Positions 1-5,844 of a stretch of 7,928 nt of DNA are shown piece by piece. A program made the translations under genes and the position numbers. Under the pieces are notes generated by a model. The model did not search any database. It was not told the origin of the DNA and saw only the letters and a list, made by a program, of their open reading frames with translations. This stretch comes from an uncultured Bacillota bacterium. GTDB taxonomy: Bacteria; Bacillota; Clostridia; Peptostreptococcales; Anaerovoracaceae. The stretch spans positions 1 to 7,928 of the forward strand of contig CAMNNG010000055.1 of the NCBI GenBank assembly GCA_946545145.1. The letters run 5' to 3'. Position 1 is the first letter of the stretch. Each line of letters begins with the position of its first letter.

Positions 1-219
1 CGCAGCGCCGGAGCGGGCAGAAGCGGTCATTTCGATATAAAGGCGTTCGAGGACGCCGCGCACGAAGCGGGCGTACAGATACAGGGCGCTCACAGATTCA
101 CCGTCGGCCAGGCCGATCCGCCGGCCGCTTTCAGGATCTGCCCTGTCTCAGCAAAAGACGAAAGTGACCTTGCAAAAGGTCTTTCGATAATAAGGAACAC
201 TCTGGAAAAGTTTGTTTGA
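1..219 (+). CDS. C-terminal fragment of a probable PLP aminotransferase or MocR-type regulator
   Basis: The frame is open from the left edge and ends at TGA 217-219, giving the last 72 residues of a protein. The visible part reads like the C-terminal subdomain of fold-type I PLP aminotransferases: a helix (FEDAAHEAGV), a short loop, then the strand-helix pattern AFRICPVS followed by LAKGLSIIRNTLEKF. This resembles the end of MocR/PdxR-type regulators and stand-alone class I aminotransferases, where an Arg-bearing strand is followed by a Glu/Asp-rich turn and a final amphipathic helix. The PLP lysine and any N-terminal DNA-binding domain lie outside the window, so regulator and enzyme cannot be told apart. 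The stop is 31 bases before the threonine ammonia-lyase start with no terminator between, so the two are probably co-transcribed. The family call is inference from a short segment. Confidence 0.5.
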   Translation, partial: RSAGAGRSGHFDIKAFEDAAHEAGVQIQGAHRFTVGQADPPAAFRICPVSAKDESDLAKGLSIIRNTLEKFV

Positions 220-237
220 AAAAAATCATTTATAAAC

Positions 238-243
238 AGGAGG
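238..243 (+). promoter_or_regulatory. Ribosome binding site of threonine ammonia-lyase
   Basis: AGGAGG lies seven bases before ATG 251. It fixes the start of the dehydratase gene. Confidence 0.85.
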
Positions 244-250
244 AATTAAT

Positions 251-1453
251 ATGGTAACGATTGATGATGTAAAAAACGCCGCCAAAGTACTGGACGGCGT
301 AGCAAGAAAAACTGATCTGATCTATTCGCCGGCATTCAGCACTAACGGCGAGATCTATCTCAAAACAGAGAACCTGCAGCTTACGGGAAGCTTCAAGCTC
401 CGCGGCGCCTACAACAAGATCGCGAGCCTGACAGAGGAAGAGAAGGCCAAGGGCCTCATCGCCTGCAGCGCCGGAAACCACGCCCAGGGAGTCGCTTACG
501 CAGCTTCGAAATGCGGCGCGAAGAGCGTAATATGCATGCCGGCCTCGGCACCGATCAGCAAGGTCGAAGCAACGAAGGCTCTCGGCGCCGAAGCAGTCCT
601 TGTACCGGGCGCTTACGACGACGCCCACGATGAAGCGGACAGACTCCAGAAGGAGCACGGCTACACGATGATCCTGCCGTTCGACGACCCGTACGTCATA
701 GCCGGCCAGGGCACGATCGGTCTTGAGATCCTTGAGCAGCTTCCGGACGCTGACGCTGTCATCACGCCGATCGGAGGCGGCGGCCTGCTCGCGGGAGTCG
801 CGACAGCCGTCAAAGCCATCAACCCGTCGTGCAAAGTCTACGGCGTCCAGGCCGAAGGAGCCAGCGCGATGTACCAGTCGTTCAGGAAAGGCACGAAGGT
901 AGCCACAGACACAGTAGCGACTTTTGCGGACGGCATCGCTGTCAAGAACCCGGGCGACCTGACGTATGAGATCATCCGCGATAAGGTCGACGATATCGTA
1001 ACAGTAAGCGAAGACGAGATAGCAGCCGCCATCCTGGCTCTGATCGAAAAACAGAAACTGATCGCCGAAGGCGCGGGCGCGACTCCGGTCGCAGCTGTTC
1101 TGTTCGACAAGATCCCGACAGGCGGCAGGAAGACGGTCTGCGTAGTAAGCGGAGGCAACATCGACGTCAACATCCTGAACCGCGTCATCTCCCGCGGCCT
1201 CATCATGAACGACCGCAAGATAACGATAACCGTCGAGATGGACGACAAACACGGCCGCCTGCTCGATGCATGCGGCATAATCAGCGGCTGCGGAGCCAAC
1301 GTCCTCGATGTCCGCCACAATAGAGGCAAGAGAGGCATCGCTCTGAGCAGCTGCCTCGTGACCTTCGAACTCGAGACAAGGGACGCAGAGCAGACGCAGC
1401 AGATCATGCAGAGCCTGCGCGAAGGCGGTTACATCCCGAGACTGGAGGAGTGA
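251..1453 (+). CDS. ilvA: Threonine ammonia-lyase (threonine dehydratase) with C-terminal ACT domain
   Basis: This PLP enzyme deaminates L-threonine (and usually L-serine) to 2-oxobutanoate (or pyruvate) and ammonia in the cytosol, through an enamine intermediate. The 400-residue protein has the fold-type II PLP core at about 1-320. The Schiff-base lysine is K49 in GSFKLRGA, the substrate-loop motif is SAGNHAQG (73-80), the phosphate-binding glycine loop is GGGGLLAG (175-182), and SGGN is at 300-303. Residues about 323-398 form one ACT domain, a small regulatory fold that binds amino acids, after a linker. One ACT domain and about 400 residues fit the medium-length form. That form lies between ACT-less TdcB (about 330) and the longer biosynthetic IlvA (about 510). 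Whether it feeds isoleucine synthesis or threonine catabolism cannot be decided, since no other ilv gene is visible. AGGAGG at 238-243 supports ATG 251. RidA lies 200 bases downstream. Confidence 0.95.
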   Translation: MVTIDDVKNAAKVLDGVARKTDLIYSPAFSTNGEIYLKTENLQLTGSFKLRGAYNKIASLTEEEKAKGLIACSAGNHAQGVAYAASKCGAKSVICMPASAPISKVEATKALGAEAVLVPGAYDDAHDEADRLQKEHGYTMILPFDDPYVIAGQGTIGLEILEQLPDADAVITPIGGGGLLAGVATAVKAINPSCKVYGVQAEGASAMYQSFRKGTKVATDTVATFADGIAVKNPGDLTYEIIRDKVDDIVTVSEDEIAAAILALIEKQKLIAEGAGATPVAAVLFDKIPTGGRKTVCVVSGGNIDVNILNRVISRGLIMNDRKITITVEMDDKHGRLLDACGIISGCGANVLDVRHNRGKRGIALSSCLVTFELETRDAEQTQQIMQSLREGGYIPRLEE

Positions 1454-1472
1454 TCACGGGCGCCGGGCGCAC

Positions 1473-1547
1473 ATGTATTAGAAAGTTATAATATATATGC
1501 AAAATAATCACTATTCAAATATTTTCATATGTATTAAAATTATAAAG
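1473..1547 (+). repeat. Imperfect direct repeat in the AT-rich ilvA-ridA spacer
   Basis: ATGTATTA occurs at 1473-1480 and again at 1529-1536. Each copy is followed within a few bases by a similar AT-rich block: GAAAGTTATAAT after the first and AAATTATAAA after the second. The copies start 56 bases apart, in a roughly 90-base stretch far richer in A and T than the flanking genes. This could be a duplicated promoter-like or protein-binding site, or chance in low-complexity sequence. TATAAT at 1487-1492 matches a -10 box but has no convincing -35 box at the right distance. Confidence 0.4.
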
Positions 1548-1567
1548 AGATGATAATATATCGTCTC
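1547..1567 (+). other. Stem-loop or palindrome (first of two) upstream of ridA
   Basis: GAGATGATA at 1547-1555 pairs with TATCGTCTC at 1559-1567 around an ATA loop. That makes nine pairs in RNA, one of them G-U. No T-run follows, so it is not a standard terminator. As DNA it is a near-perfect 21-base palindrome and could be an operator. Confidence 0.5.
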
Positions 1568-1585
1568 CTAAATAGTCGTTAACCA

Positions 1586-1609
1586 GCGGGTCGGTCCTGA
1601 CCGGCCTGC
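1586..1609 (+). other. GC-rich stem-loop (second of two) upstream of ridA
   Basis: GCGGGTCGGTC at 1586-1596 pairs with GACCGGCCTGC at 1599-1609. That is eleven pairs with two G-U wobbles; opening the top pair gives a four-base loop. It lies 29 bases before the ridA ribosome binding site and has no T-run, so termination is unlikely. The wobbles, which would weaken a DNA palindrome, suggest an RNA structure in the ridA leader. I do not recognise a known riboswitch. Confidence 0.5.
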
Positions 1610-1638
1610 AAACCACAATCCTATGGTATAGAGTATTT

Positions 1639-1646
1639 AAGGAGGT
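1639..1646 (+). promoter_or_regulatory. Ribosome binding site of ridA
   Basis: AAGGAGGT, close to a perfect anti-16S match, ends seven bases before ATG 1654 and fixes that start. Confidence 0.85.
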
Positions 1647-1653
1647 AATCAAA

Positions 1654-2031
1654 ATGATCAAAACAATTGCTACAGAGAAGGCACCGGCTGCAGTAGGACC
1701 GTATTCGCAGGGCAAAGTAGTTGGAAATATAGCTTACTTCGCAGGTCAGGGCGGCATAGACCCGGCAGTCGGCAAGATAGTCGAGGGCGGCATCCAGGCT
1801 GAGGCAGAGCAGGCCTGCAAGAACGTAGCTGCTCTTCTCGAAGAAGCCGGCACAAACTTTGACAACGTTGTCGAAGTAACATGCTTCCTCGCTGACATCG
1901 CTGATTTCGGCGCCTTCAACGAGATCTATGCAAAATACTTCACAAGCAAACCGGCAAGAACCTGCGTCGCTGCAAAGGATCTTCCGCTCGGAATGCTCGT
2001 AGAGATCAAAGTCATCGCTGCTGTTGACTAA
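1654..2031 (+). CDS. ridA: RidA/YjgF family enamine/imine deaminase
   Basis: RidA hydrolyses the unstable enamine/imine products of PLP enzymes, such as 2-aminoacrylate from serine or the 2-aminobutenoate equivalent from threonine dehydratase. It speeds their conversion to 2-oxoacids and protects other PLP enzymes from inactivation. The 125-residue length is typical of this trimeric family. Family marks are PAAVGPYSQG (11-20), the central GxxDP block (34-37), and the signature KPARTCVAAKDLPLGMLVEI (99-118). That signature carries R102, matching the catalytic Arg105 of E. coli RidA, C104, and E117 near the active site. The usual GQIP segment reads GQGG here, a mild variation. Its place behind a threonine ammonia-lyase matches its biochemical role. 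The long structured spacer argues for partly independent expression, and a strong terminator follows 18 bases after the stop. Confidence 0.95.
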   Translation: MIKTIATEKAPAAVGPYSQGKVVGNIAYFAGQGGIDPAVGKIVEGGIQAEAEQACKNVAALLEEAGTNFDNVVEVTCFLADIADFGAFNEIYAKYFTSKPARTCVAAKDLPLGMLVEIKVIAAVD

Positions 2032-2048
2032 TAAAAAAATCGTTTTAC

Positions 2049-2085
2049 AAAAAAAGCACACAATTTTGCGATTGTGTGCTTTTTT
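2049..2085 (+). terminator. Intrinsic terminator after ridA
   Basis: GCACACAAT at 2056-2064 and ATTGTGTGC at 2071-2079 form a perfect nine-pair stem with a six-base loop. It has an A-run before it and six T after it (2080-2085). It lies just downstream of the ridA stop and should end that transcript. The A-run would also let it work for transcription from the opposite strand. Confidence 0.92.
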
Positions 2086-2086
2086 A

Positions 2087-2116
2087 TTGCCTGCCTGCTT
2101 ACTCAGGCGGTATACT
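2087..2116 (+). promoter_or_regulatory. Candidate sigma-A-type promoter for the PhzF-family gene
   Basis: TTGCCT at 2087-2092 (four of six -35 positions) and TATACT at 2111-2116 (five of six -10 positions) are 18 bases apart. They sit right after the ridA terminator and about 75 bases before the next start codon. The position is sensible, since the terminator isolates the gene from ridA, but the -35 box is weak. Confidence 0.4.
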
Positions 2117-2192
2117 CGCATCAAGAAAAGCAAACAACTGCGCAACACGCACAGGGATATAAAAGGTATATGAAGGAAAGGAGATCCTGAGA

Positions 2193-2966
2193 ATGAAACA
2201 GTTCATAGTTGACGCATTCACAAACGAAGTATTCCACGGCAACCAGGCAGCAGTCTGCGTACTCGACGAGTGGCTCGATGAAGAGCTGATGATCAACATC
2301 ACAAAAGAAAACAACTACTCCGAGACAGCATTCACTGTCAAAGAGGGAGACAAATATCACCTTCGCTGGTTCACACCGGGCGGCGAGATCGACCTCTGCG
2401 GTCACGCAACTCTCGCAACAGCATTCGTCCTCTTCAACCACTACATCCAGGACGCTCAGCAGGTAACATTCACGACTCTGTCCGGCGACCTCGTAGTTGA
2501 CCGCAAGGGCGACATGTATGAGATGATGTTCCCGGCATACGACCTGCAGCCGGTAGAGGTAACAGACCTCATGGAAGAAGTCATCGGCAGAAGACCGTCC
2601 GAAGCTTACATCGCACGTGACCTTCTCTGCGTAGTAGATGACGAAGAGTTCGTAAGAAACATGACACCGGACTTCGAGAAGATGCTCCAGCTCGATGGGC
2701 TTCTCCTCCACGTAACAGCTTCCGGCAAGGACACAGACAGCGTTTCGCGTTCGTTCGCTCCGAAGCTCGCAGTCAACGAAGACCCGGTATGCGGATCCGG
2801 CCACTGCCACATCGTTCCGTTCTGGGCTGACAAGGAAGGCAAAGACGACATCGTTGCTTACCAGGCTTCCTCCAGAGGCGGCACACTCTACTGCAGACGT
2901 GACGGAGACAAGATCTACATGGCAGGATATGCTGCACTGTACGCTATCGACGAACTGTTCGTATAG
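2193..2966 (+). CDS. PhzF-family isomerase/epimerase
   Basis: The PhzF fold has two similar hotdog-like halves around a central active site. Characterised members isomerise trans-2,3-dihydro-3-hydroxyanthranilate (phenazine PhzF) or resemble diaminopimelate epimerase, but most have no known substrate. Visible marks are the start FIVDAFTNEVFHGNQAAV (4-21), the catalytic-type glutamate E44 in SETAF, the block WFTPGGEIDLCGHATLATA (59-77), SRSFAP (185-190), and DPVCGSGHC (197-205). GSGHC and the ending QASSRGGTLYC belong to the shorter subgroup, and 257 residues is slightly short but complete. No phenazine genes are nearby, so the gene name phzF is not justified. AAGGAG at 2178-2183, nine bases before ATG 2193, supports the start. 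Given the neighbours, an amino-acid-like substrate is a guess. The stop lies three bases from that of the convergent flavoprotein gene. Confidence 0.9.
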   Translation: MKQFIVDAFTNEVFHGNQAAVCVLDEWLDEELMINITKENNYSETAFTVKEGDKYHLRWFTPGGEIDLCGHATLATAFVLFNHYIQDAQQVTFTTLSGDLVVDRKGDMYEMMFPAYDLQPVEVTDLMEEVIGRRPSEAYIARDLLCVVDDEEFVRNMTPDFEKMLQLDGLLLHVTASGKDTDSVSRSFAPKLAVNEDPVCGSGHCHIVPFWADKEGKDDIVAYQASSRGGTLYCRRDGDKIYMAGYAALYAIDELFV

Positions 2967-2969
2967 TCA

Positions 2970-3590
2970 TTAGCCGATCACGTTCGTCAGTTTCTTCGGC
3001 TCGTACTCGGGCATGCCGAATTCCTTCTTGCCAAGCTCGATGCTCTTCATGAGGAAGACCATGTTCTGCGCAAGGATGCGCATCGTCTGCATGCCCTCTT
3101 CATCCTGCTCCGCTTCACCCGGCAGCCTGCCGAAAACGTTGTTCCAGTAATTCGCCGAAGCTACCGGCATATTGTTGATCGTAAAATACTTGTTCAGAGT
3201 ATCATAAGTCGGCACCACGCCCGCTCTTCTCGCGACCGCAACTGCAGCCCCGACCTTCATCGCCTTGCTGAAACGCGTGCTGTAGAACAGCCTGTCAGCG
3301 AACGACATGATCGTTCCGTTCGGGGAAGCGTAGTATACCGGGGAAGCGAGTACTACTCCGTCCGCTTCCTCGAGTTTCGGCGCAGTCTCATTGACGATAT
3401 CATCAAAGACGCATCCGCCTTCTCCCTCAAGGCAGGCGCCGCAGGCTTCGCAGCCGCGGATGTCCTTTCCTGCAAGCTCGACGATCTCTGTCTCGACGCC
3501 CGCTTCATCAAACACCTTAACCATCTCGTCAAGCGCGAGCGATGTGTTTCCGCCCTTTCTGGGGCTTCCGTTTATCATAAGTACTTTCAT
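2970..3590 (-). CDS. Flavodoxin-fold NAD(P)H-dependent FMN oxidoreductase, iron-sulfur-flavoprotein-like
   Basis: This is a 206-residue protein of the NADPH-dependent FMN reductase/flavodoxin-like family. Such proteins bind FMN in the cytosol and pass electrons to quinones, metals, disulfides or other acceptors. The phosphate-binding loop is GSPRKGGNT (8-16) after the first strand MKVLMIN. The second flavin-contact region is VVLASPVYYASPNGTIMSFADR (79-100). Cysteines C47, C50, C53 and C60 form a Cx2Cx2Cx6C cluster. It resembles the compact Cx2Cx2Cx5C motif that holds a 4Fe-4S cluster in archaeal iron-sulfur flavoproteins, with one extra residue in the last gap. Many reductases keep this cysteine patch without a proven cluster, so iron-sulfur binding is inference. 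AGGAGG (complement of 3601-3606), ten bases before the ATG, supports the start. The physiological partner is unknown. Confidence 0.88.
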   Translation of the reverse strand: MKVLMINGSPRKGGNTSLALDEMVKVFDEAGVETEIVELAGKDIRGCEACGACLEGEGGCVFDDIVNETAPKLEEADGVVLASPVYYASPNGTIMSFADRLFYSTRFSKAMKVGAAVAVARRAGVVPTYDTLNKYFTINNMPVASANYWNNVFGRLPGEAEQDEEGMQTMRILAQNMVFLMKSIELGKKEFGMPEYEPKKLTNVIG

Positions 3591-3626
3591 GCGATTCGAT
3601 CCTCCTCAACTTTTTCCAATATCACA

Positions 3627-3652
3627 GTGCGGACCGCCTCAGCAGTCCGCAC
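3627..3652 (-). terminator. Hairpin between glyA and the flavoprotein gene, possible weak terminator
   Basis: GTGCGGAC at 3627-3634 and GTCCGCAC at 3645-3652 form a perfect eight-pair stem with a ten-base loop, 37 bases past the glyA stop. On the - strand the following sequence is only moderately T-containing (TGTGATATTG), so termination would be weak. On the + strand a pyrimidine-rich tract with T-runs follows. It could act as a partial terminator, an mRNA 3'-end stabiliser, or an operator just upstream of the flavoprotein gene. Confidence 0.45.
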
Positions 3653-3689
3653 ATTATTTCTTTCTTCGTTCCGCCTGTCCGGATGTTCC

Positions 3690-4940
3690 TTACTCGTACA
3701 TCGGATAGATCGGATATTTGTCCGTCAGACCCTTGACCAGTTCGCTTGCCTTTTCGATACCGGCATCTCTCTCATCAGCCATGATGTTGAGAGCGTCTGC
3801 GATGACTTCCATGTCGGCCTCTACCATTCCTCTGGATGTGATCGCCGGCGTACCTACTCTCAGGCCGCTCGTGACAGTTGCCTTTTCCGGATCGTTCGGG
3901 ATGGCGTTCTTGTTAGCCGTGATGTTGGCTCTCCAGAAGAGGTCCTCCGCCTCTTTGCCCGTGATGCCCTTCGGCCTCAGGTCGATCAGCATCAGGTGGT
4001 TGTCCGTTCCGCCCGAAACGAGGTTGAATCCGCGGTCAAGAAGAGCATCAGCCAGCGCAGCTGCGTTCTTCACGACCTGTCCCTGATATTCCTTGAACTC
4101 AGGCTTCAGCGCTTCCGCGAAGCATACGGCCTTTGCAGCGATGACGTGCTCGAGCGGGCCGCCCTGTGTTCCCGGGAATATAGCCTTGTCGAAGTTGAAT
4201 CTTTCGTTTGCTTCTGCAGTCGCCATGATGACTCCGCCGCGCGGTCCTCTCAGAGTCTTGTGAGTCGTCGATGTGACGATATCAGCGACTCCTACCGGGC
4301 TCTCATGATATCCCGCGGCTACGAGGCCTGCGATATGCGCGATGTCTGCCATCAGGACAGCACCGACTTTGTCCGCGATCTCGCGGAAACGTTTGAAATC
4401 GATCTTTCTCGCGTAAGCGGAAGCTCCGCATACGATCATCTTCGGCTTGACTGCCTTTGCTATAGTCTCTACCGAGTCATAGTCTATATATCCGTTCTCA
4501 TCTACTCCGTACGGGATCATGTTGAAGTATTTTCCCGAGAAGTTGACGGGGCTGCCGTGCGAAAGGTGGCCGCCGCTGTCGAGGGCCATTCCCATGATGA
4601 TGTCGCCCGGTTTGAGTACTGCAAAGAACGCCGCCATGTTAGCTTGCGCGCCCGAGTGCGGCTGAACGTTGACATACTCCGCGCCGAACAGCTTTTTAAG
4701 TCTTTCTCTCGCGAGCACCTCAACTACGTCTACATACTCGCATCCGCCGTAATATCTGTGTCCCGGATATCCCTCAGCGTATTTGTTCGTAAGATGCGAT
4801 CCCATCGCAGCCATGACTGCGGGGCTTACGATATTCTCAGAAGCGATGAGTTCGATGTGGCTCTTCTGCCTTTTCATCTCATCATCCATGGCCTGAGCCA
4901 GTTCGGGGTCCACTTTGCGGATCTCTTCAAATGAAAACAT
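3690..4940 (-). CDS. glyA: Serine hydroxymethyltransferase
   Basis: GlyA is a cytosolic PLP enzyme that interconverts serine and glycine while loading or unloading a one-carbon unit on tetrahydrofolate. The 416 residues match the bacterial family length and the protein is complete. Motifs run in order: IELIASEN (29-36), NKYAEGYPGHRYYGG (52-66), the cofactor-binding HSGAQANMA (95-103), D199 and H202 in MADIAHIAGL, the Schiff-base lysine K228 in STTHKTLRGPRGG (224-236), and the substrate-carboxylate arginine R361 in SGLRVGTPAITSRG. AAGGAGA (complement of 4947-4953) lies six bases before the ATG and supports the start. The upstream membrane protein ends 68 bases away with no clear terminator or promoter between, so read-through from it is possible. 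With the dehydratase and RidA on the other strand, serine/threonine/glycine turnover is a local theme. Confidence 0.97.
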   Translation of the reverse strand: MFSFEEIRKVDPELAQAMDDEMKRQKSHIELIASENIVSPAVMAAMGSHLTNKYAEGYPGHRYYGGCEYVDVVEVLARERLKKLFGAEYVNVQPHSGAQANMAAFFAVLKPGDIIMGMALDSGGHLSHGSPVNFSGKYFNMIPYGVDENGYIDYDSVETIAKAVKPKMIVCGASAYARKIDFKRFREIADKVGAVLMADIAHIAGLVAAGYHESPVGVADIVTSTTHKTLRGPRGGVIMATAEANERFNFDKAIFPGTQGGPLEHVIAAKAVCFAEALKPEFKEYQGQVVKNAAALADALLDRGFNLVSGGTDNHLMLIDLRPKGITGKEAEDLFWRANITANKNAIPNDPEKATVTSGLRVGTPAITSRGMVEADMEVIADALNIMADERDAGIEKASELVKGLTDKYPIYPMYE

Positions 4941-4991
4941 GCTTTTTCTCCTTCTCTTTGCTTATCCTGTTCACTGCTGCTTTTATCATCA

Positions 4992-5005
4992 GGACCGTGC
5001 GGTCC
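4992..5005 (-). other. Small hairpin between the membrane-protein gene and glyA
   Basis: GGACC and GGTCC form a five-pair stem with a four-base loop, just past the stop of the upstream membrane-protein gene. No T-run follows on the - strand (TGATGATAAAAG), so a terminator is unlikely. The GTGCGG core also occurs in the hairpin on the other side of glyA (3627-3652), which may be chance. Confidence 0.3.
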
Positions 5006-5008
5006 AAA

Positions 5009-5713
5009 TTACGATTTTACCTTGACGGTCGCGTTCCTCTTCTGTCCGTTCTTCTGCGCGCCCTGCTTCGGCGTTCTCTGTCCCATCGACCTTCCGTCGA
5101 CGAGGTCGTGTACCGAAAGGATCATCCTTATCATGAGAAAATGCGCGATCAGAGCCAGCGCCGCCGCCGTTCCTGCAACGATGTACACCGTCTGCCCCTC
5201 GAACAGTTCCGCGATCACCACCGCGAACTGGCTGAGCAGTATTATCAGCACGCAGGGCTTCCATATGATGCGGCAGCTGTTCCTCTTTTTCGGGTAGCGC
5301 ACCTTCTTGCAGAGCTCGCCTCCCCCGTTCAGGATCTTTGAGTAAGCGTACAGCTGCGCCATCATCTGCGTGTACATCATCAGCATCGGGCCGAAAGAAA
5401 TGAACGCCTGGCTGCCGCTTCCTCTGTGCCAGAGCACAAAGGCCATGCCTGCCCCGACAACGGTGCAGAGCACTGCCAGCATCGACGCTCTGTAAGCCTG
5501 CGCGAACTCAGGCCTGTATTTGACGATGCCTCTGGTGCCAAACATCGCAGCCATCCAGCAAAGGATCAGTACGAGAATGAATCCGAACTCCGCTGCCTCG
5601 CTTCCGGCGAGCAGCCGTTCGATCTGCATCGCGAACGTTGCGATCGCCATAACAGCGAACGCGACCGCTGCAGTCCTCATTCCTCCCAGATTGTACAAAT
5701 GCTTTTCCGCCAT
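5009..5713 (-). CDS. Unrecognised integral membrane protein with about six helices
   Basis: I do not recognise this 234-residue protein. It is strongly hydrophobic, with likely membrane segments near 13-30, 43-59, 76-95, 102-122, 151-170 and 175-199. A basic loop between segments four and five (CKKVRYPKKRNSCR, 135-148) and a basic hydrophilic C-terminal tail (about 200-234, rich in Lys, Arg and Gln) put both of these on the cytoplasmic side by the positive-inside rule. An even number of helices then puts the N-terminus inside too. No transporter, protease or enzyme motif is visible. Segment four is unusually rich in methionine (FGPMLMMYTQMMAQLYAYS). AGGAGA (complement of 5721-5726), seven bases before the ATG, supports the start. 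It has its own promoter-like site and is separated from the kinase gene by a terminator. It may be co-transcribed with glyA, but nothing ties it to glycine metabolism. Confidence 0.75.
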   Translation of the reverse strand: MAEKHLYNLGGMRTAAVAFAVMAIATFAMQIERLLAGSEAAEFGFILVLILCWMAAMFGTRGIVKYRPEFAQAYRASMLAVLCTVVGAGMAFVLWHRGSGSQAFISFGPMLMMYTQMMAQLYAYSKILNGGGELCKKVRYPKKRNSCRIIWKPCVLIILLSQFAVVIAELFEGQTVYIVAGTAAALALIAHFLMIRMILSVHDLVDGRSMGQRTPKQGAQKNGQKRNATVKVKS

Positions 5714-5726
5714 TTCTCACTCTCCT

Positions 5727-5750
5727 AAGCGCCCCTTTCAAAGAGCGCTT
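5727..5750 (-). other. 5' stem-loop in the membrane-protein leader
   Basis: AAGCGC at 5727-5732 pairs with GCGCTT at 5745-5750. A further three pairs (CTT with AAG) lie inside, around a TCA loop. It lies between the predicted transcription start (about 5752) and the ribosome binding site at 5726-5721, directly against the latter. It could stabilise the 5' end of the mRNA or modulate ribosome access. Confidence 0.5.
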
Positions 5751-5758
5751 ACTCAAGC

Positions 5759-5787
5759 ATTATCACACACTTTATTACTTTATTCAA
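5759..5787 (-). promoter_or_regulatory. Sigma-A-type promoter for the membrane-protein gene
   Basis: On the - strand, TTGAAT (complement of 5782-5787) and GATAAT (complement of 5759-5764) are exactly 17 bases apart, matching the consensus at four and five of six positions. The site lies between the kinase terminator and the membrane-protein start, about 45 bases before its ATG. The transcription start would fall near 5752. Confidence 0.65.
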
Positions 5788-5800
5788 CAAAAATCAATGA

Positions 5801-5832
5801 GCGAGAATCGTTAACTTTGTAACGTTTCTCGC
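5801..5832 (-). terminator. Intrinsic terminator after the kinase gene, probably bidirectional
   Basis: GCGAGAA and TTCTCGC form a seven-pair outer stem. After an A-A mismatch, CGTTA pairs with TAACG around a six-base loop. It starts 12 bases after the kinase stop, and on the - strand the following sequence includes a run of five T. T-runs also follow on the + strand, although no + strand gene ends here. Confidence 0.75.
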
Positions 5833-5844
5833 ATTTTTGCCTTT

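Noticed and set aside
230..1318. A 362-codon frame on the - strand, antisense to the threonine ammonia-lyase gene
   Set aside because: Same codon-aligned shadow effect; no ribosome binding site or family features seen, and the sense gene is certain.
1471..1560. The AT-rich block as a sign of horizontal transfer or a mobile-element scar
   Set aside because: There are no terminal repeats, target duplications or transposase remnants, and AT-rich intergenic DNA is normal next to GC-richer genes.
1586..1609. The GC-rich stem as an intrinsic terminator or a T-box/riboswitch expression platform
   Set aside because: No T-run follows, and no T-box or familiar riboswitch motif could be recognised nearby; kept only as an unnamed stem-loop.
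2121..2810. A 229-codon frame on the - strand across the PhzF-family gene
   Set aside because: Codon-aligned shadow of the sense gene. It would also run through the upstream promoter region and has a low-complexity composition.
2193..2966. Evidence for phenazine biosynthesis from the PhzF-family gene
   Set aside because: No other phenazine gene is present, and the short GSGHC subgroup occurs widely in bacteria that do not make phenazines.
3627..4934. A 435-codon open frame on the + strand, antisense to almost all of glyA
   Set aside because: It is codon-aligned with glyA. Antisense stops there would need TTA, CTA or TCA codons in glyA, which this genome avoids. The translation has no recognisable family, while glyA is unmistakable.
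4941..5008. A separate promoter for glyA in the 68-base gap
   Set aside because: GATAAA-like bases exist on the - strand, but no -35 element sits at a sensible distance.
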